Part shown: positions 51,681 to 61,120 of the stretch, piece by piece
How positions within the stretch are numbered: the first letter of the stretch is position 1
How the letters are laid out: each line of letters begins with the position of its first letter
Assembly (NCBI GenBank): GCA_964462595.1
Contig: CAYWXM010000051.1
Span: 1-64,000 of the forward strand
Direction of reading: 5' to 3'
DNA from: SURF-21 sp964462595
GTDB lineage: Bacteria; Actinomycetota; Geothermincolia; Geothermincolales; RBG-13-55-18
DNA length: 64,000 bases
The notes under the pieces: model-generated
What the model was told of the DNA's origin: nothing
The model's database searches: none
The model's input: the letters and a program-made list of their open reading frames with translations, nothing else
Program-made: the position numbers and the translations under genes

Positions 51681-51701
51681 GGGGCCAGGATAAATCCTGG
51701 C
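51681..51701. repeat. 21-nt hairpin repeat, copy 2
   Basis: The 21 bases are identical to 7632-7652 and form a GCCAGGA/TCCTGGC stem. Here it is not at the end of a gene but in the gap before murA. The rest of the 532-nt gap 51336-51867 is repeat copy 3, the operon terminator and the murA promoter. Confidence 0.5.
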
Positions 51702-51851
51702 ACACAGCGCTGCGCGTCGCTCCGCTTTGGGAGGTGGGTAAGGGCTCAGCCTTGACATTTCGCACCAAAGGCGCGAAACGCAACGCGTGATCCCATGTAG
51801 CGGTTTTGGGAGAGGGTGGGGGTGCGCAGACGGGCGGGTGATGGCGGCAGG

Positions 51852-51868
51852 TGGTATCATTTTCGGTA
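51852..51868 (+). promoter_or_regulatory. Extended -10 box for leaderless murA
   Basis: TGGTATCAT (51852-51860) is an extended -10 element that ends 7 nt before the murA ATG at 51868. No Shine-Dalgarno sequence precedes this ATG, so a leaderless transcript is likely. Confidence 0.5.
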
Positions 51869-53154
51869 TGAGAAAGAGCAAGTTCGTCGTCGTGGGAGGA
51901 AAACCCCTGCGGGGGGAGGTCAGGGTGGGCGGAGCCAAGAACTCGGTGCTCAAACTGATGGCGGCCAGCCTGCTCACCCCCGAAGAATGCGTTATACGTA
52001 ATGTCCCCCGCATCACTGACGTCGAGATAATGGTCGAGGTGCTGAAGCGCCTGGGTGCGGAGGTGGAATGGGAAGGCGAGGGGCTCAGGATACGCTCCGG
52101 CGATTTCCCGTCCCGAGAAGCCCCCTACCAGCTCGTGCGGCGCATGCGCGCATCCATTATCGTGCTGGGGCCCCTGGTCGCCCGCTGGGGCGAGGCTTCC
52201 GTGGCCATCCCCGGGGGATGCAATATAGGTTCGCGCAAGATAGACATGCACCTCAAGGGCCTGGTGGAACTCGGGGCGGAGATAAGCAGCGAGCACGGCT
52301 ACGTGCACGCGCGCGCCGAGCGCCTCAAGGGCACGCACATATTGCTCGATTTCCCCAGCGTTGGCGCTACGGAGAACCTGCTCATGGCCGCCGTGGGGGC
52401 CGAGGGGCGCACGGTCATAGAGAATGCCGCCCGCGAGCCGGAGATACAGGACCTGGTCTCCTTCCTTTCTTCCATGGGAGCGGAGATAGAGGGCGCGGGC
52501 ACGCCCATCATAGAGGTCACGGGTCCGGCGCACTTGAAGGGCACGGAGCACGAGGCCATCGGCGACCGCATAGAGGCGGGCACCCTGGCCGTGGCGGCGG
52601 CGGTAACCGGGGGAGAAGTCGCTGTCTGCGGCATCGACCCATCCTATCTGGGCTTGCCGCTCGAAAAGCTGCGCGAGGTGGGCGTGGAGGTCGAGGAGGA
52701 AGAGGACAGGCTGCTGGTGCGAGGCGGCGGCAGGTATGGGGCGGTGGACCTGGCGACCCTTCCCTTCCCGGGCTTCCCGACAGACATGCAACCGCAGATG
52801 ATGGTCCTCCTGAGCATGGCCGCGGGCACCAGCGTTATCACCGAGAACGTCTTCGAGAGCCGCTTCATGTTCGTGGACGAGCTCAACCGCATGGGATGCG
52901 ATATCAGGATCGAGGGCCATCATGCCATCGTCAAAGGGATGGGGGCACTCAGCGGCGCAGAGGTCTGCGCGCCCGACCTGCGCGCTGGCGCCGCCCTGGT
53001 CCTGGCAGGCCTGGCGGCGGAGGGAGAGACGCATATCATCGACGTGCATCACGTAGACCGTGGCTACCAGAACATCGAGGAGAAACTTTCCCGCCTCGGT
53101 GCCGAGATCGCCCGCGTCGGCATCGAGGACGAATACGGCAATCACCTGTCCTGA
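51868..53154 (+). CDS. murA: UDP-N-acetylglucosamine 1-carboxyvinyltransferase
   Basis: 428 residues, full length. It starts peptidoglycan synthesis by adding enolpyruvate to UDP-GlcNAc. The fosfomycin-target Cys is kept at residue 118 in I-P-G-G-C-N-I-G-S-R. Further signatures: G-A-K-N-S-V-L-K-L-M-A at the N-terminus, D-F-P-S-V-G-A-T-E-N, D-R-I-E-A-G-T, and P-G-F-P-T-D-M-Q-P-Q. ATG 51868 begins the conserved sequence; the frame is open upstream. In some bacteria murA lies beside ATP synthase genes, as here. Confidence 0.95.
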   Translation: MRKSKFVVVGGKPLRGEVRVGGAKNSVLKLMAASLLTPEECVIRNVPRITDVEIMVEVLKRLGAEVEWEGEGLRIRSGDFPSREAPYQLVRRMRASIIVLGPLVARWGEASVAIPGGCNIGSRKIDMHLKGLVELGAEISSEHGYVHARAERLKGTHILLDFPSVGATENLLMAAVGAEGRTVIENAAREPEIQDLVSFLSSMGAEIEGAGTPIIEVTGPAHLKGTEHEAIGDRIEAGTLAVAAAVTGGEVAVCGIDPSYLGLPLEKLREVGVEVEEEEDRLLVRGGGRYGAVDLATLPFPGFPTDMQPQMMVLLSMAAGTSVITENVFESRFMFVDELNRMGCDIRIEGHHAIVKGMGALSGAEVCAPDLRAGAALVLAGLAAEGETHIIDVHHVDRGYQNIEEKLSRLGAEIARVGIEDEYGNHLS

Positions 53155-53567
53155 TACCGGGATGGGCCGACTGGCGTTTTCCGGCTTCAACCACCCGCAT
53201 ATGGCATACGGCCCCACGGCACGTCGAAGACGCTCTTGAGTCCCGGCCTGGCGGATAAAACGGCATTCGATCTCCGTGGATCAAGGCCCGTGCGTGAAAA
53301 GATGTCGACCTCGCGCGCGGGTTTTTCCCGGTCGGCGATCTCTGGCCCCGGAGGTGGAAGCGCCTGGCCGGAAGGTCTTTTGGGGCATAGGCGGATAAGG
53401 GCGAAAGGAATCCCGCGCGGCGGACGATATAGTCATGGTGCGCGGACGTTTATAAAGGCATAATAACTATGGCCGTCCGCAAAGCGCGGCCGGGATACGG
53501 TAGAGGAATGACGACAGAGACCGGCCCGTTTTGCCCGCATGCAGACAGCTTGACGGAGGTGCGTATA
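53155..53567. other. Gap between murA and the subtilase gene
   Basis: No gene, RNA or strong hairpin seen. TATAAA at 53451-53456 may be a -10 box for the subtilase gene, giving a leader of about 105 nt to the TTG start at 53568. An in-frame ATG at 53469 lies 12 nt after it. Confidence 0.4.
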
Positions 53568-56393
53568 TTGCGGAAAAGCGAGATGCCCGGGACTCTCCTG
53601 CGCGTTGCAACGGCGGCCGTCATCGTTTCCCTCCTCTGTCTCGGCGCCTTGCCGGGGATGGCCCTCCCCGCTTCGCGGCAGGAGATCATCGCATCATCCA
53701 GGAGAGCACTTATCGAACGCCTCGATCGGGCGCACTACCCCTCCGGCAGCTTTAAACCGGGGGAGGTCGTGGTGGTGCTCGAGAACCCCTCGTCGCAGAA
53801 CCTGAAGGAGCTGATGGGTAAGTTCGAGAACATGCTGGAGGAGGACGCGGGCAGAACGCTTTCAGCTTTCGCAGGCAGCCCCCAGAAGATGGCGGTAAGG
53901 CTGAGCCTGCGCCCGGGGTGTGACGAGCTGGAGGCGGCACGCGCGCTCGCGGCGTCCCCACTGGTCAAGGCCGCCGAGCCGAACATAATCTTCAAGGCCA
54001 CCGCCACGATCCCCGACGACCTCCTGTACGACCGGCAGTGGAACCTGGACGGAGCTTACGGGGTCAACGCAGATGAGGCCTGGGATCTGCAGGCAGGCTC
54101 AGCCGGACTGACCCTGGCGGTCATAGATACGGGCATGGATTATTCTCACGAGGACCTTCTGGGGCGGCGCACCGGCGGTTGGGATTACTTTAACGGCGAC
54201 TCGGATCCCCGGGACGACAACGGGCACGGCACCATGGTCGCCGGAATGGCCTGCGCGAATACGGACAACGGCATCGGCATGGCGGGCCTGGACTGGCAGG
54301 CGCGTGTGATGCCCCTCAAGGCCCTGGGGTCTAACGGCGAGGGCTACCTGGACAGCGTGATCAATTCCATCTACCATGCCGCGAGCTACGGGGCCGACGT
54401 GATCAACATGAGCTTGACCTCCTCCACTTATTCCCAGGAAATGGCAGATGCCGTGGATTTCGCCTCTTCCGCGGGTTGCGTGCTGGTGGCGGCGACGGGA
54501 AACGAGGGCACTACGCGCGTCAATTATCCCGCCGCCCTGACCGGCGTCATCGGTGTCGGCTCCATAGACTCGAACGGCAACCGCTCATCGTTCTCCAACC
54601 ATAACCTATCGGTGGACCTGGCGGCGCCGGGAGCGAGTATCTTAGGCACCTGGCCGGACGATCATTATGAACTGGGATGGGGGACGTCGGAGGCCGCTCC
54701 GCACGTAGCGGCGGCGGCGCTGCTTCTGCTGGCGGAATACCCCGGCTCCACGCCCGAACAGGTGTGGCGCAGGCTCAAGGACAGCGCCCGCGACCTGGGC
54801 GATCCCGGATACGACGAGGAATTCGGTTGGGGGTTGCTTGACGTATACGAGGCCTTGAGGGTGCCCCTGGTCATGGTGACCTCTCCGCAGGACTTCGCCT
54901 ACCCCGAATCGGGTAAGGTGTCGGCCACTGCCACCAGCGTAAACGTGCCGGTAAAATACATGGAGTTGTGGCTGGATGGAGAACTCGTCGAGCCTTATTC
55001 GGATCCCACTCCGGCGGGCACCATCAGCCACGAGTTTACATCCTGGGACCTCAGCCAGCTGGAGGAAGGGACCCACACCATCACCGTAAAAGCCATCGAT
55101 TCCAGCGGAACATGCGATGGAGAACACGCGATAACCGTCTATCGCAACCAGAGCCAGCCCCGCCCTTCACAGGATTGGTACATGGCCGAGGGCACGACCT
55201 CATGGGGGTTCGAGACCTACGTGCTGGTGCAGAACCCCAACCCCAACCCCGCCTCGCTGCAGGTTACCTTCATGAAGCCGGGTGGATCCACCCAGCAGTA
55301 CTCCTATAACATGGGCGGCAGCTCCCGGCTCACCATAGCGTTGAATTCCCTCGTACCGGAGAGCGACGTTTCCACCCACGTGCATGCCGACCGGCCCGTG
55401 GTGGTTGAAAGGGCCATGTACTGGGGAGGGGATACGGGGGGCCACGTCGCAGTGGGGGCGAACTCCCCGGACACCGACTGGTACCTCGCCGAGGGCACTA
55501 CCAACTGGGGCTTCGATACCTACGTGCTGGTGCAGAACCCGGGTGCCGTTCCCGCCTCGGTAAGTGCGACGTTCATGAAGCCGGGCGGCGCCACCCAGCA
55601 CTTCGACTACCATATGCCTGCATATTCGCGCCTGACCTTGAACGTGAACGACCTCGTGCCGGGGAGCGACGTTTCCACCCACGTGCATGCCGACAGGCCC
55701 GTGGTGGCGGAAAGGGCCATGTACTGGAATGGGAAGGACGGCGGCCACGCAACCCTGGGCGTAACCGATGGTTGCGCTACCTGGTATCTTGCGGAGGGCA
55801 CAACGGCCTGGGGCTTCGAGACCTACGTGCTGGTGCAGAACCCGGGCGCGGCCCCGGCCAGCGTGACCTTTACCTTCATGAAGACGGGAGGAAGCCTGGT
55901 GCGGGAGGTGCATACGGTGGAACCGCTCTCGCGTTACACCCTGGACGTCGCGGATGTGGTGCCGGGAAGCGACGTATCCGTCTTCGCGCGGGCCGACCAG
56001 CCGGTGATCGTGGAACGGGCCGTGTACTGGCCCAGGGGTTCTCGCGCCAGGGCGGGCGGCCATTGCAGCACCGGTTCGGCGACGGCGGCGCGCAACTGGT
56101 ACCTGGCCGAGGGCAGCACCGCCTGGGGGTTCGACGAGTACGTGCTCCTGGCCAACCCCACGGACCGTGTGGCCCATGCAACCCTGGTGTTCATGCGCAC
56201 GGACGGCAGCACCTACGGTTACGGGGTAGATGTGGCGGGGAATGCGCGCGTCACGGTCCACGCCAACGAGGTGGACCCCTCGCGCGACGCCTCCGTTCAG
56301 GTCCTTTCGGACATACCACTGGTCGTGGAACGAGCCATGTACTGGTCCGAAAAGGAGGGCGGCACAGGCGCGCTCGGAGTACTTCAACCCTGA
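53568..56393 (+). CDS. Secreted subtilisin-like serine protease with four AEG repeats
   Basis: 941 residues. A signal peptide (M-R-K-S-E then a hydrophobic core ending A-L-P-G-M-A-L-P) and an inhibitor-like propeptide (~30-150) precede the S8 domain. Catalytic triad: Asp187 in V-I-D-T-G-M-D, His220 in N-G-H-G-T, Ser374 in G-T-S-E-A-A-P-H-V-A, where the usual Met after Ser is Glu. A bacterial Ig-like segment (~430-530) follows. Four repeats of ~100 residues begin at ~536, 638, 739 and 843, each with W-Y-x-A-E-G-(T/S)-T-x-W-G-F, V-L-V-Q-N-P, R-P-V-V-x-E-R-A-M-Y-W and G-G-H. TTG 53568 has GGAGGTG at 6 nt. Confidence 0.9.
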   Translation: MRKSEMPGTLLRVATAAVIVSLLCLGALPGMALPASRQEIIASSRRALIERLDRAHYPSGSFKPGEVVVVLENPSSQNLKELMGKFENMLEEDAGRTLSAFAGSPQKMAVRLSLRPGCDELEAARALAASPLVKAAEPNIIFKATATIPDDLLYDRQWNLDGAYGVNADEAWDLQAGSAGLTLAVIDTGMDYSHEDLLGRRTGGWDYFNGDSDPRDDNGHGTMVAGMACANTDNGIGMAGLDWQARVMPLKALGSNGEGYLDSVINSIYHAASYGADVINMSLTSSTYSQEMADAVDFASSAGCVLVAATGNEGTTRVNYPAALTGVIGVGSIDSNGNRSSFSNHNLSVDLAAPGASILGTWPDDHYELGWGTSEAAPHVAAAALLLLAEYPGSTPEQVWRRLKDSARDLGDPGYDEEFGWGLLDVYEALRVPLVMVTSPQDFAYPESGKVSATATSVNVPVKYMELWLDGELVEPYSDPTPAGTISHEFTSWDLSQLEEGTHTITVKAIDSSGTCDGEHAITVYRNQSQPRPSQDWYMAEGTTSWGFETYVLVQNPNPNPASLQVTFMKPGGSTQQYSYNMGGSSRLTIALNSLVPESDVSTHVHADRPVVVERAMYWGGDTGGHVAVGANSPDTDWYLAEGTTNWGFDTYVLVQNPGAVPASVSATFMKPGGATQHFDYHMPAYSRLTLNVNDLVPGSDVSTHVHADRPVVAERAMYWNGKDGGHATLGVTDGCATWYLAEGTTAWGFETYVLVQNPGAAPASVTFTFMKTGGSLVREVHTVEPLSRYTLDVADVVPGSDVSVFARADQPVIVERAVYWPRGSRARAGGHCSTGSATAARNWYLAEGSTAWGFDEYVLLANPTDRVAHATLVFMRTDGSTYGYGVDVAGNARVTVHANEVDPSRDASVQVLSDIPLVVERAMYWSEKEGGTGALGVLQP

Positions 56394-56658
56394 TGGAGGA
56401 AATGCGGCCTGCGATAGTGAATAATATCTCGAATTGGCGATATATAGCTGACAAAAAAGCCTTGAGCAGGCGATTTACCCCATCAAGAACCAGGTTGGAC
56501 GCAATTGCTTGCTCAGATGTTACAAATATGTTACCAAGCTGTTAAAATAGTGCAAATTAGAAAACCAGGGGGTTTACAGGGCTATACGCTTCAATGGGAG
56601 CGGCATGATGCATTTGCCAGGCGCCTCGCGGCCGGTTGCGCTCGGGGCGCTCGCGTTA

Positions 56659-56687
56659 TTGACAGTCCAGCCGTGGGAGACTATAAT
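56659..56687 (+). promoter_or_regulatory. Perfect consensus sigma-70 promoter of the DrrAB-like exporter
   Basis: TTGACA (56659-56664), a 17-nt spacer and TATAAT (56682-56687), an exact match to consensus. The start would be near 56694, with a 28-nt leader. Upstream, 56394-56658 is AT-richer than its surroundings and holds no gene. Confidence 0.88.
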
Positions 56688-56721
56688 TCTGCAATATTGT
56701 TAGCAATGCTAAAGGTTTGAT

Positions 56722-57708
56722 ATGGACTCGATAATCGATGTAAGGGACCTGGTAAAGAAGTACGGGGACCTCACCGCCGTCAAAGGAATATCCTTCGAGG
56801 TGGAGAGGGGCGAGATCTTCGGTTTCCTGGGACCCAACGGGGCGGGCAAGACCACCACCATAAACATCCTGTGCACGCTGCTCAAGCCGACCTCGGGTAG
56901 CGCGGTGCTCGACGGCCGCGACGTCGTGAGGGACAGGGAAAGGGTGCGCGAATCCATCGGCTTGGTCTTCCAGGACCCCTCGCTGGACGACCGCCTGACC
57001 GCCCGCGAGAACCTCGAGTTCCACGCTTACGCTTACCGCGTTCCCAAGGAGGAAAGGGGAAAGCGCATCCACGAGGTGCTGGAGATGGTCGAACTGCTGG
57101 ACAGGGAGAAGGACCGCGTGCAGACCTTTTCCGGAGGTATGAAGAGGCGCCTGGAGATCGCACGCGGGCTTCTGCATTATCCCAAGGTCCTTTTCCTGGA
57201 CGAGCCCACCATCGGGCTGGACCCCCAGACCCGCAATTCAATCTGGGACTACATCCACGAATTAAAGCAGCGCCACGACATCACCATCTTCCTGACCACA
57301 CATTACATGGACGAGGCCGAGAACTGCAGCCGTATAGCGGTGATAGACTACGGCGAGATCATCGCCCTGGACACGCCCGAGGACCTCAAGAACCAGGTGG
57401 GCGGGGACGTGGTGAAGATAACCACCGACGACGACCAGGAGGCGGAAAGGGCGCTCATAGAGGATTTCGGGGTGACCATGATACAGGACCGCGAGTGCCT
57501 GTGTTTCGAAGTGGAGAGCGGGGAGAAGTTCATACCGCATTTTATCAGGGATTTCCCGGTGCCGGTAAATTCCATCAGCCTGCACCGGCCCACGCTGGAT
57601 GACGTCTTCCTCAAGTTGACCGGGCGCGAGATACGTCCCGAGGGTGCCGACGGCCTGGCGGATCTGCGAGCCTTCGCGCGCAGTTTCAGGGGATCGGCAA
57701 GGAGATAG
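56722..57708 (+). CDS. ABC transporter ATPase (DrrA/daunorubicin-resistance type)
   Basis: 328 residues. ATPase domain: Walker A G-P-N-G-A-G-K-T-T-T, Q-loop V-F-Q-D-P, signature F-S-G-G-M-K-R-R-L-E, Walker B L-F-L-D-E-P-T-I-G-L-D, and switch H in T-T-H-Y-M-D-E-A-E. The C-terminal ~90 residues are the DUF4162-like extension of the drug and lipid exporter subgroup, ending L-H-R-P-T-L-D-D-V-F-L. The substrate is unknown. ATG 56722 has only a weak site (AAAGG). The permease begins at the base after its stop. Confidence 0.93.
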   Translation: MDSIIDVRDLVKKYGDLTAVKGISFEVERGEIFGFLGPNGAGKTTTINILCTLLKPTSGSAVLDGRDVVRDRERVRESIGLVFQDPSLDDRLTARENLEFHAYAYRVPKEERGKRIHEVLEMVELLDREKDRVQTFSGGMKRRLEIARGLLHYPKVLFLDEPTIGLDPQTRNSIWDYIHELKQRHDITIFLTTHYMDEAENCSRIAVIDYGEIIALDTPEDLKNQVGGDVVKITTDDDQEAERALIEDFGVTMIQDRECLCFEVESGEKFIPHFIRDFPVPVNSISLHRPTLDDVFLKLTGREIRPEGADGLADLRAFARSFRGSARR

Positions 57709-58653
57709 GTGGACGGGATGGAGGACGCGAGAACGCTGGTTGCGGCGGAGAGCCCGGGCAGGAAACTGGCCAAGCTCGGGACGGGCATCTATATAACCTG
57801 GCTGCGGGACGTGAAGCGTTTCTTCCGCGACCGCATCCGCCTCATAGGGGCTTTCACCCAGCCGTTGCTGTACCTTTTTATCCTGGGCACGGGCCTGGAG
57901 TCCGCTTTCCAGTCTTTCGGCAGCGGGGACACTAAGTACGTGACCTTCATGTTCCCGGGCATCCTGTGCATGACGGTGCTCTTCACCTCCATGTTCTCGG
58001 CCATATCCATCATCTGGGACCGCGAGTTCGGGTTTCTGAAAGAGATGCTGGTGGCCCCGATACCACGCTCGTCGATCGCCGTGGGAAAGGTGTTCGGGGG
58101 CGCCACCACGGCCCTGATGCAGGGCTTCCTCCTGCTCCTGTTCATGCCCCTGGTGGGTATCCCTTATAATCTGGGCAAACTGGCGCTGATGCTGGTGATA
58201 ATGTTCATGCTCTCCGTCAGCCTGACCTCTTTCGGGGTGGCTTTCGCGGCCCGCATGCGCTCCATGGAGGCCTTCCCCATCATCATGAACTTCGTGCTGC
58301 TGCCCATGTTCTTCCTCTCGGGGGCCATGTTCCCCCTGCAGAACCTGCCGGGCTGGATGGAGGTGCTGACCAAGATCAATCCCATGACCTACGCGGTCGA
58401 CGCCGTGCGCGGGGTGGCCCTGAAGGGGATAGAAATAACCTCGACGGCCTCCATGGGCCTGCCTGAGATCCCCGCAAGCCTTTTGGCGAACCCGGAATTC
58501 ACGTCCTGGCTGTCACAGGCAAAGGCGTCGCTGCCACAGGCGAGCCAGCTGCAGGTGCAGTTTTATCCCTTGAGCCTCGACCTGCTGGTGATCTTCGCAT
58601 TCGGGGTATTCCTCGTGTTCATCGCGGTCCTGCAGTTCAACCGCCAGGACTGA
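57709..58653 (+). CDS. ABC-2 type permease (DrrB-like)
   Basis: 314 residues with six hydrophobic segments. N-terminal W-L-R-D-V-K-R-F-F-R-D-R, then F-T-Q-P-L-L-Y-L-F-I-L-G, W-D-R-E-F-G-F-L-K-E-M-L-V-A-P-I-P-R (the family's coupling loop), and F-L-S-G-A-M-F-P. It carries a ~60-residue external loop between the last two helices. GTG 57709 immediately follows the ATPase stop and has AAGGAG upstream; ATG 57718 is an alternative. It works with the preceding ATPase. Confidence 0.92.
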   Translation: MDGMEDARTLVAAESPGRKLAKLGTGIYITWLRDVKRFFRDRIRLIGAFTQPLLYLFILGTGLESAFQSFGSGDTKYVTFMFPGILCMTVLFTSMFSAISIIWDREFGFLKEMLVAPIPRSSIAVGKVFGGATTALMQGFLLLLFMPLVGIPYNLGKLALMLVIMFMLSVSLTSFGVAFAARMRSMEAFPIIMNFVLLPMFFLSGAMFPLQNLPGWMEVLTKINPMTYAVDAVRGVALKGIEITSTASMGLPEIPASLLANPEFTSWLSQAKASLPQASQLQVQFYPLSLDLLVIFAFGVFLVFIAVLQFNRQD

Positions 58654-58918
58654 AAGGGCATGCCGGCGTCCCTTGTTTCGCTTTCCAGACCGCGATCCCG
58701 GATGCAGTGACGGGAAGTGGGATCATGGCAAGTCCTGGCGCCTCTACAAAGCCCCGGACCGGCGAGAGCCATGTGCGTTAACCAGCCCTCAAGCACTGCG
58801 GGAGATATCCCCGGGCGGACGAGGGGGTTTTTCCGCCCCGCTACCCATCCGGCCCCCTTCAACAAGGAAAAAACCCTGTGCAAACAGCGGTTTTATGCTC
58901 ATGGGGCCGGGAAAATAA

Positions 58919-58934
58919 TGGTATAATCCCGTTA
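58919..58934 (+). promoter_or_regulatory. Extended -10 box for a leaderless histidine kinase mRNA
   Basis: TGGTATAAT (58919-58927) ends 6 nt before ATG 58934, so transcription would start at the ATG itself. No Shine-Dalgarno sequence is present. The gap from 58654 also holds GGGCGG/CCGCCC and CCCC/GGGG-TTTTT pairings near 58811-58845 that may end the exporter transcript. Confidence 0.6.
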
Positions 58935-61120
58935 TGGTAGATGAACTGTCGCGTGCGATTACTACCGCTTCCGGCCTGATCAGCCTGTCTATAGGGCTAT
59001 ACGTGTTCCTGAAGGGCAGGCGCCAGACGGTCAACATCATATTTTTTCTTATCTCCATCTTCATGGCCACGTGGGCACTGGGCGAGGCCATGACCATGAC
59101 CGCGACCGACCTGGGCGGCAAGATCTTCTGGACCCGTTTCCAGGGCATGGGGGAGATGCCGCTCATCCCCACCTATCTTCTGCTGGCCCTTTATTTTCCG
59201 CACCCCAAGCCTGTCCTGCAGCGCAAACACGGGGCCGTTTCGGTCATCATCGCCCTCTATTCTCCCTGGCTGCTGGGGCTGGTCCTCCTTTACACCACGG
59301 GAACCGTATATTCGTCTTACTATCTCATCGAACAGGGGCAGGGCGTGAACGTGGTGCGGACGCCCTTCTTCTGGCTCCTGACCGCTCTCGGTTTCGTGGA
59401 GATCATCGCATCTACGTTGATCTTTCTGTGGGAACGCCACCGCAGCAAGGTCAAGGTCGCCCGCAAAGGCCTGCTCATCCTGGGGCTGGCCCCGGTGCCG
59501 ATGCTGGTGGCCAATGCCATACAGAACTTCGAACTCAACCGGACAATAACCACCCCTCAAGCCAGCCTGATCTTCGTGTCCATGCTTGCCTTGGGGATAC
59601 TGCACTACGGGCTGTTCATCGATATCCGCTCGGTGACCAGGAACGCGATGGCGCATGCCGCGGTGATGGCTTTCAACCTGACCGTGGTATCCTTGTTATT
59701 TGCGTTCTATTTCTACGGGTTGGGACTGGGTTTCCAGTGGATTACCTATGCGCTGTTACTCCTGACCGGCGTCCCCTTCATGATCGCTTACCATGCGGAG
59801 CTGGAGTGGGCGAGAAAACTGGCCGGACGCTACGTATACGGCCGCGAGTTCGAGGAGGCCAGGCTGCTGCAGGAACTGGGCCTTTCCATACGCACGGTGA
59901 GCAACCTGGACGAACTGGCCGAGAGCGTAGTGGACAAGGTGAGGAAGTCCATGGCTCTTTCGGCGTGCGCCTTGATGATATCTGGAGACGGGGGATACAA
60001 GGTGGTGGGATATTCCTCGGACGAAAGCCATCTCGCGGACAGGTTGAACGATTATACCAGGGAAGACGTGCACATGCTGGACTGGGGGAGCGCCTGCACC
60101 CTATACTGCGATAGCGAAAGGTTTTCCGGCTACTGGGTAATGGGTAACAGGATATGGCGGGGCTCGTGCAACCTGGATTTCATGCGCCTGGGGATTATAC
60201 GGACTTACGAGGGAGAGGGAAAGGTACGGGAATACCGCTGGCGGGAGGAGACCGAGGGCGAGGTCGTCTCTATACCCCTGGAGATTCGCGGGGAAAGGGT
60301 CGGACTGCTGTGGATGGGCGGCAGGATGGATGGCGTACCATTCGGCGTGGACGATCTGGATTTCATGGTGGCCCTCTCCACCCAGGTCTCCATATCGCTT
60401 CTCAATTCAAGGTTGATGCAGGAACTGCTGGATAAGAGCGCCCGGCTGCAGGCGCTGATCCAGAGCACATCGAGTGCCCAGGAAGAGGAGAGAATTCGTA
60501 TCTCGCGAGAACTCCACGACGGGCTTGCGCCGTACTTCCTGGATTTTATCTTCAAGCTCGAGATACTGGAAGCACAGACGGCCGGGCTTCCCTCGCTGGC
60601 CGGCTCACTGCAAGAGCTCAAAGAGCAAGCCCGGGATGGGTTGAGGGACTTGCGCCTGGTCATCGGCGACCTGCGCCCGTCTGCGCTGGACGTGCTGGGC
60701 CTGGAGAAGTCGTTATCTACCTACCTGGAGAGGTTCGCCGCCGAGAACGCGCTGGTGGCGGAGTTCATAACCGGGGGTGGTCTCGAGAAGCTGGATTCAT
60801 TGACGGAGGTGACCATCTTCCGCGTGGCCCAGGAAGCCCTGTCGAATATCGCCCGTCATGCGGGCGCAGCAAAGGTGAGGTTCATGCTCAAGGGCGACGA
60901 CGGATGGGTGGAGATGGTGGTCGAGGACGACGGGGCAGGCTTCTCGGAAAGGGAGGTGCGGGACAGGATTATCATGGGAGAATGCCTGGGTATTAAAGGG
61001 ATGAGGGAGCGGGCGGAACTGATGCAGGGCGAGCTGGTTATAGATACGCGCCCGGGAGATGGCACCAAGGTCAGTTTCTCGTTCCCAGTCCCCCATATGC
61101 AAAAGGGAGTCCGGAGATGA
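58934..61120 (+). CDS. Membrane sensor histidine kinase (NarX/LytS-like, HisKA_3)
   Basis: 728 residues. Seven to eight hydrophobic helices occupy ~1-290 (a 7TM-type sensor). A GAF-like domain (~330-510) follows with two Cys in S-A-C-T-L-Y-C that might sense a ligand or redox state. The dimerisation domain has the phosphorylated His528 in S-R-E-L-H-D-G, and the ATPase domain has V-A-Q-E-A-L-S-N-I-A-R-H-A and D-D-G-A-G-F. It shares ATGA with the regulator gene. The signal is unknown; the exporter or the exported AEG-repeat proteins nearby are possible targets. Confidence 0.93.
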   Translation: MVDELSRAITTASGLISLSIGLYVFLKGRRQTVNIIFFLISIFMATWALGEAMTMTATDLGGKIFWTRFQGMGEMPLIPTYLLLALYFPHPKPVLQRKHGAVSVIIALYSPWLLGLVLLYTTGTVYSSYYLIEQGQGVNVVRTPFFWLLTALGFVEIIASTLIFLWERHRSKVKVARKGLLILGLAPVPMLVANAIQNFELNRTITTPQASLIFVSMLALGILHYGLFIDIRSVTRNAMAHAAVMAFNLTVVSLLFAFYFYGLGLGFQWITYALLLLTGVPFMIAYHAELEWARKLAGRYVYGREFEEARLLQELGLSIRTVSNLDELAESVVDKVRKSMALSACALMISGDGGYKVVGYSSDESHLADRLNDYTREDVHMLDWGSACTLYCDSERFSGYWVMGNRIWRGSCNLDFMRLGIIRTYEGEGKVREYRWREETEGEVVSIPLEIRGERVGLLWMGGRMDGVPFGVDDLDFMVALSTQVSISLLNSRLMQELLDKSARLQALIQSTSSAQEEERIRISRELHDGLAPYFLDFIFKLEILEAQTAGLPSLAGSLQELKEQARDGLRDLRLVIGDLRPSALDVLGLEKSLSTYLERFAAENALVAEFITGGGLEKLDSLTEVTIFRVAQEALSNIARHAGAAKVRFMLKGDDGWVEMVVEDDGAGFSEREVRDRIIMGECLGIKGMRERAELMQGELVIDTRPGDGTKVSFSFPVPHMQKGVRR

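Noticed and set aside
51652..53217. A 521-codon minus-strand frame across murA
   Set aside because: Antisense to an unmistakable murA; no recognisable motif or ribosome binding site.
55366..55700. Near-identical direct repeats of about 27 nt at 55366 and 55670
   Set aside because: They are coding-level copies of the AEG repeat units (the S-T-H-V-H-A-D stretch), not a separate DNA element.
58671..58712. A weak likeness to the three-copy element after the exporter genes
   Set aside because: Only scattered short matches (TTTCGCTTTC, CGCGAT, GATGCAG) with extra bases between them; not distinguishable from chance by eye.
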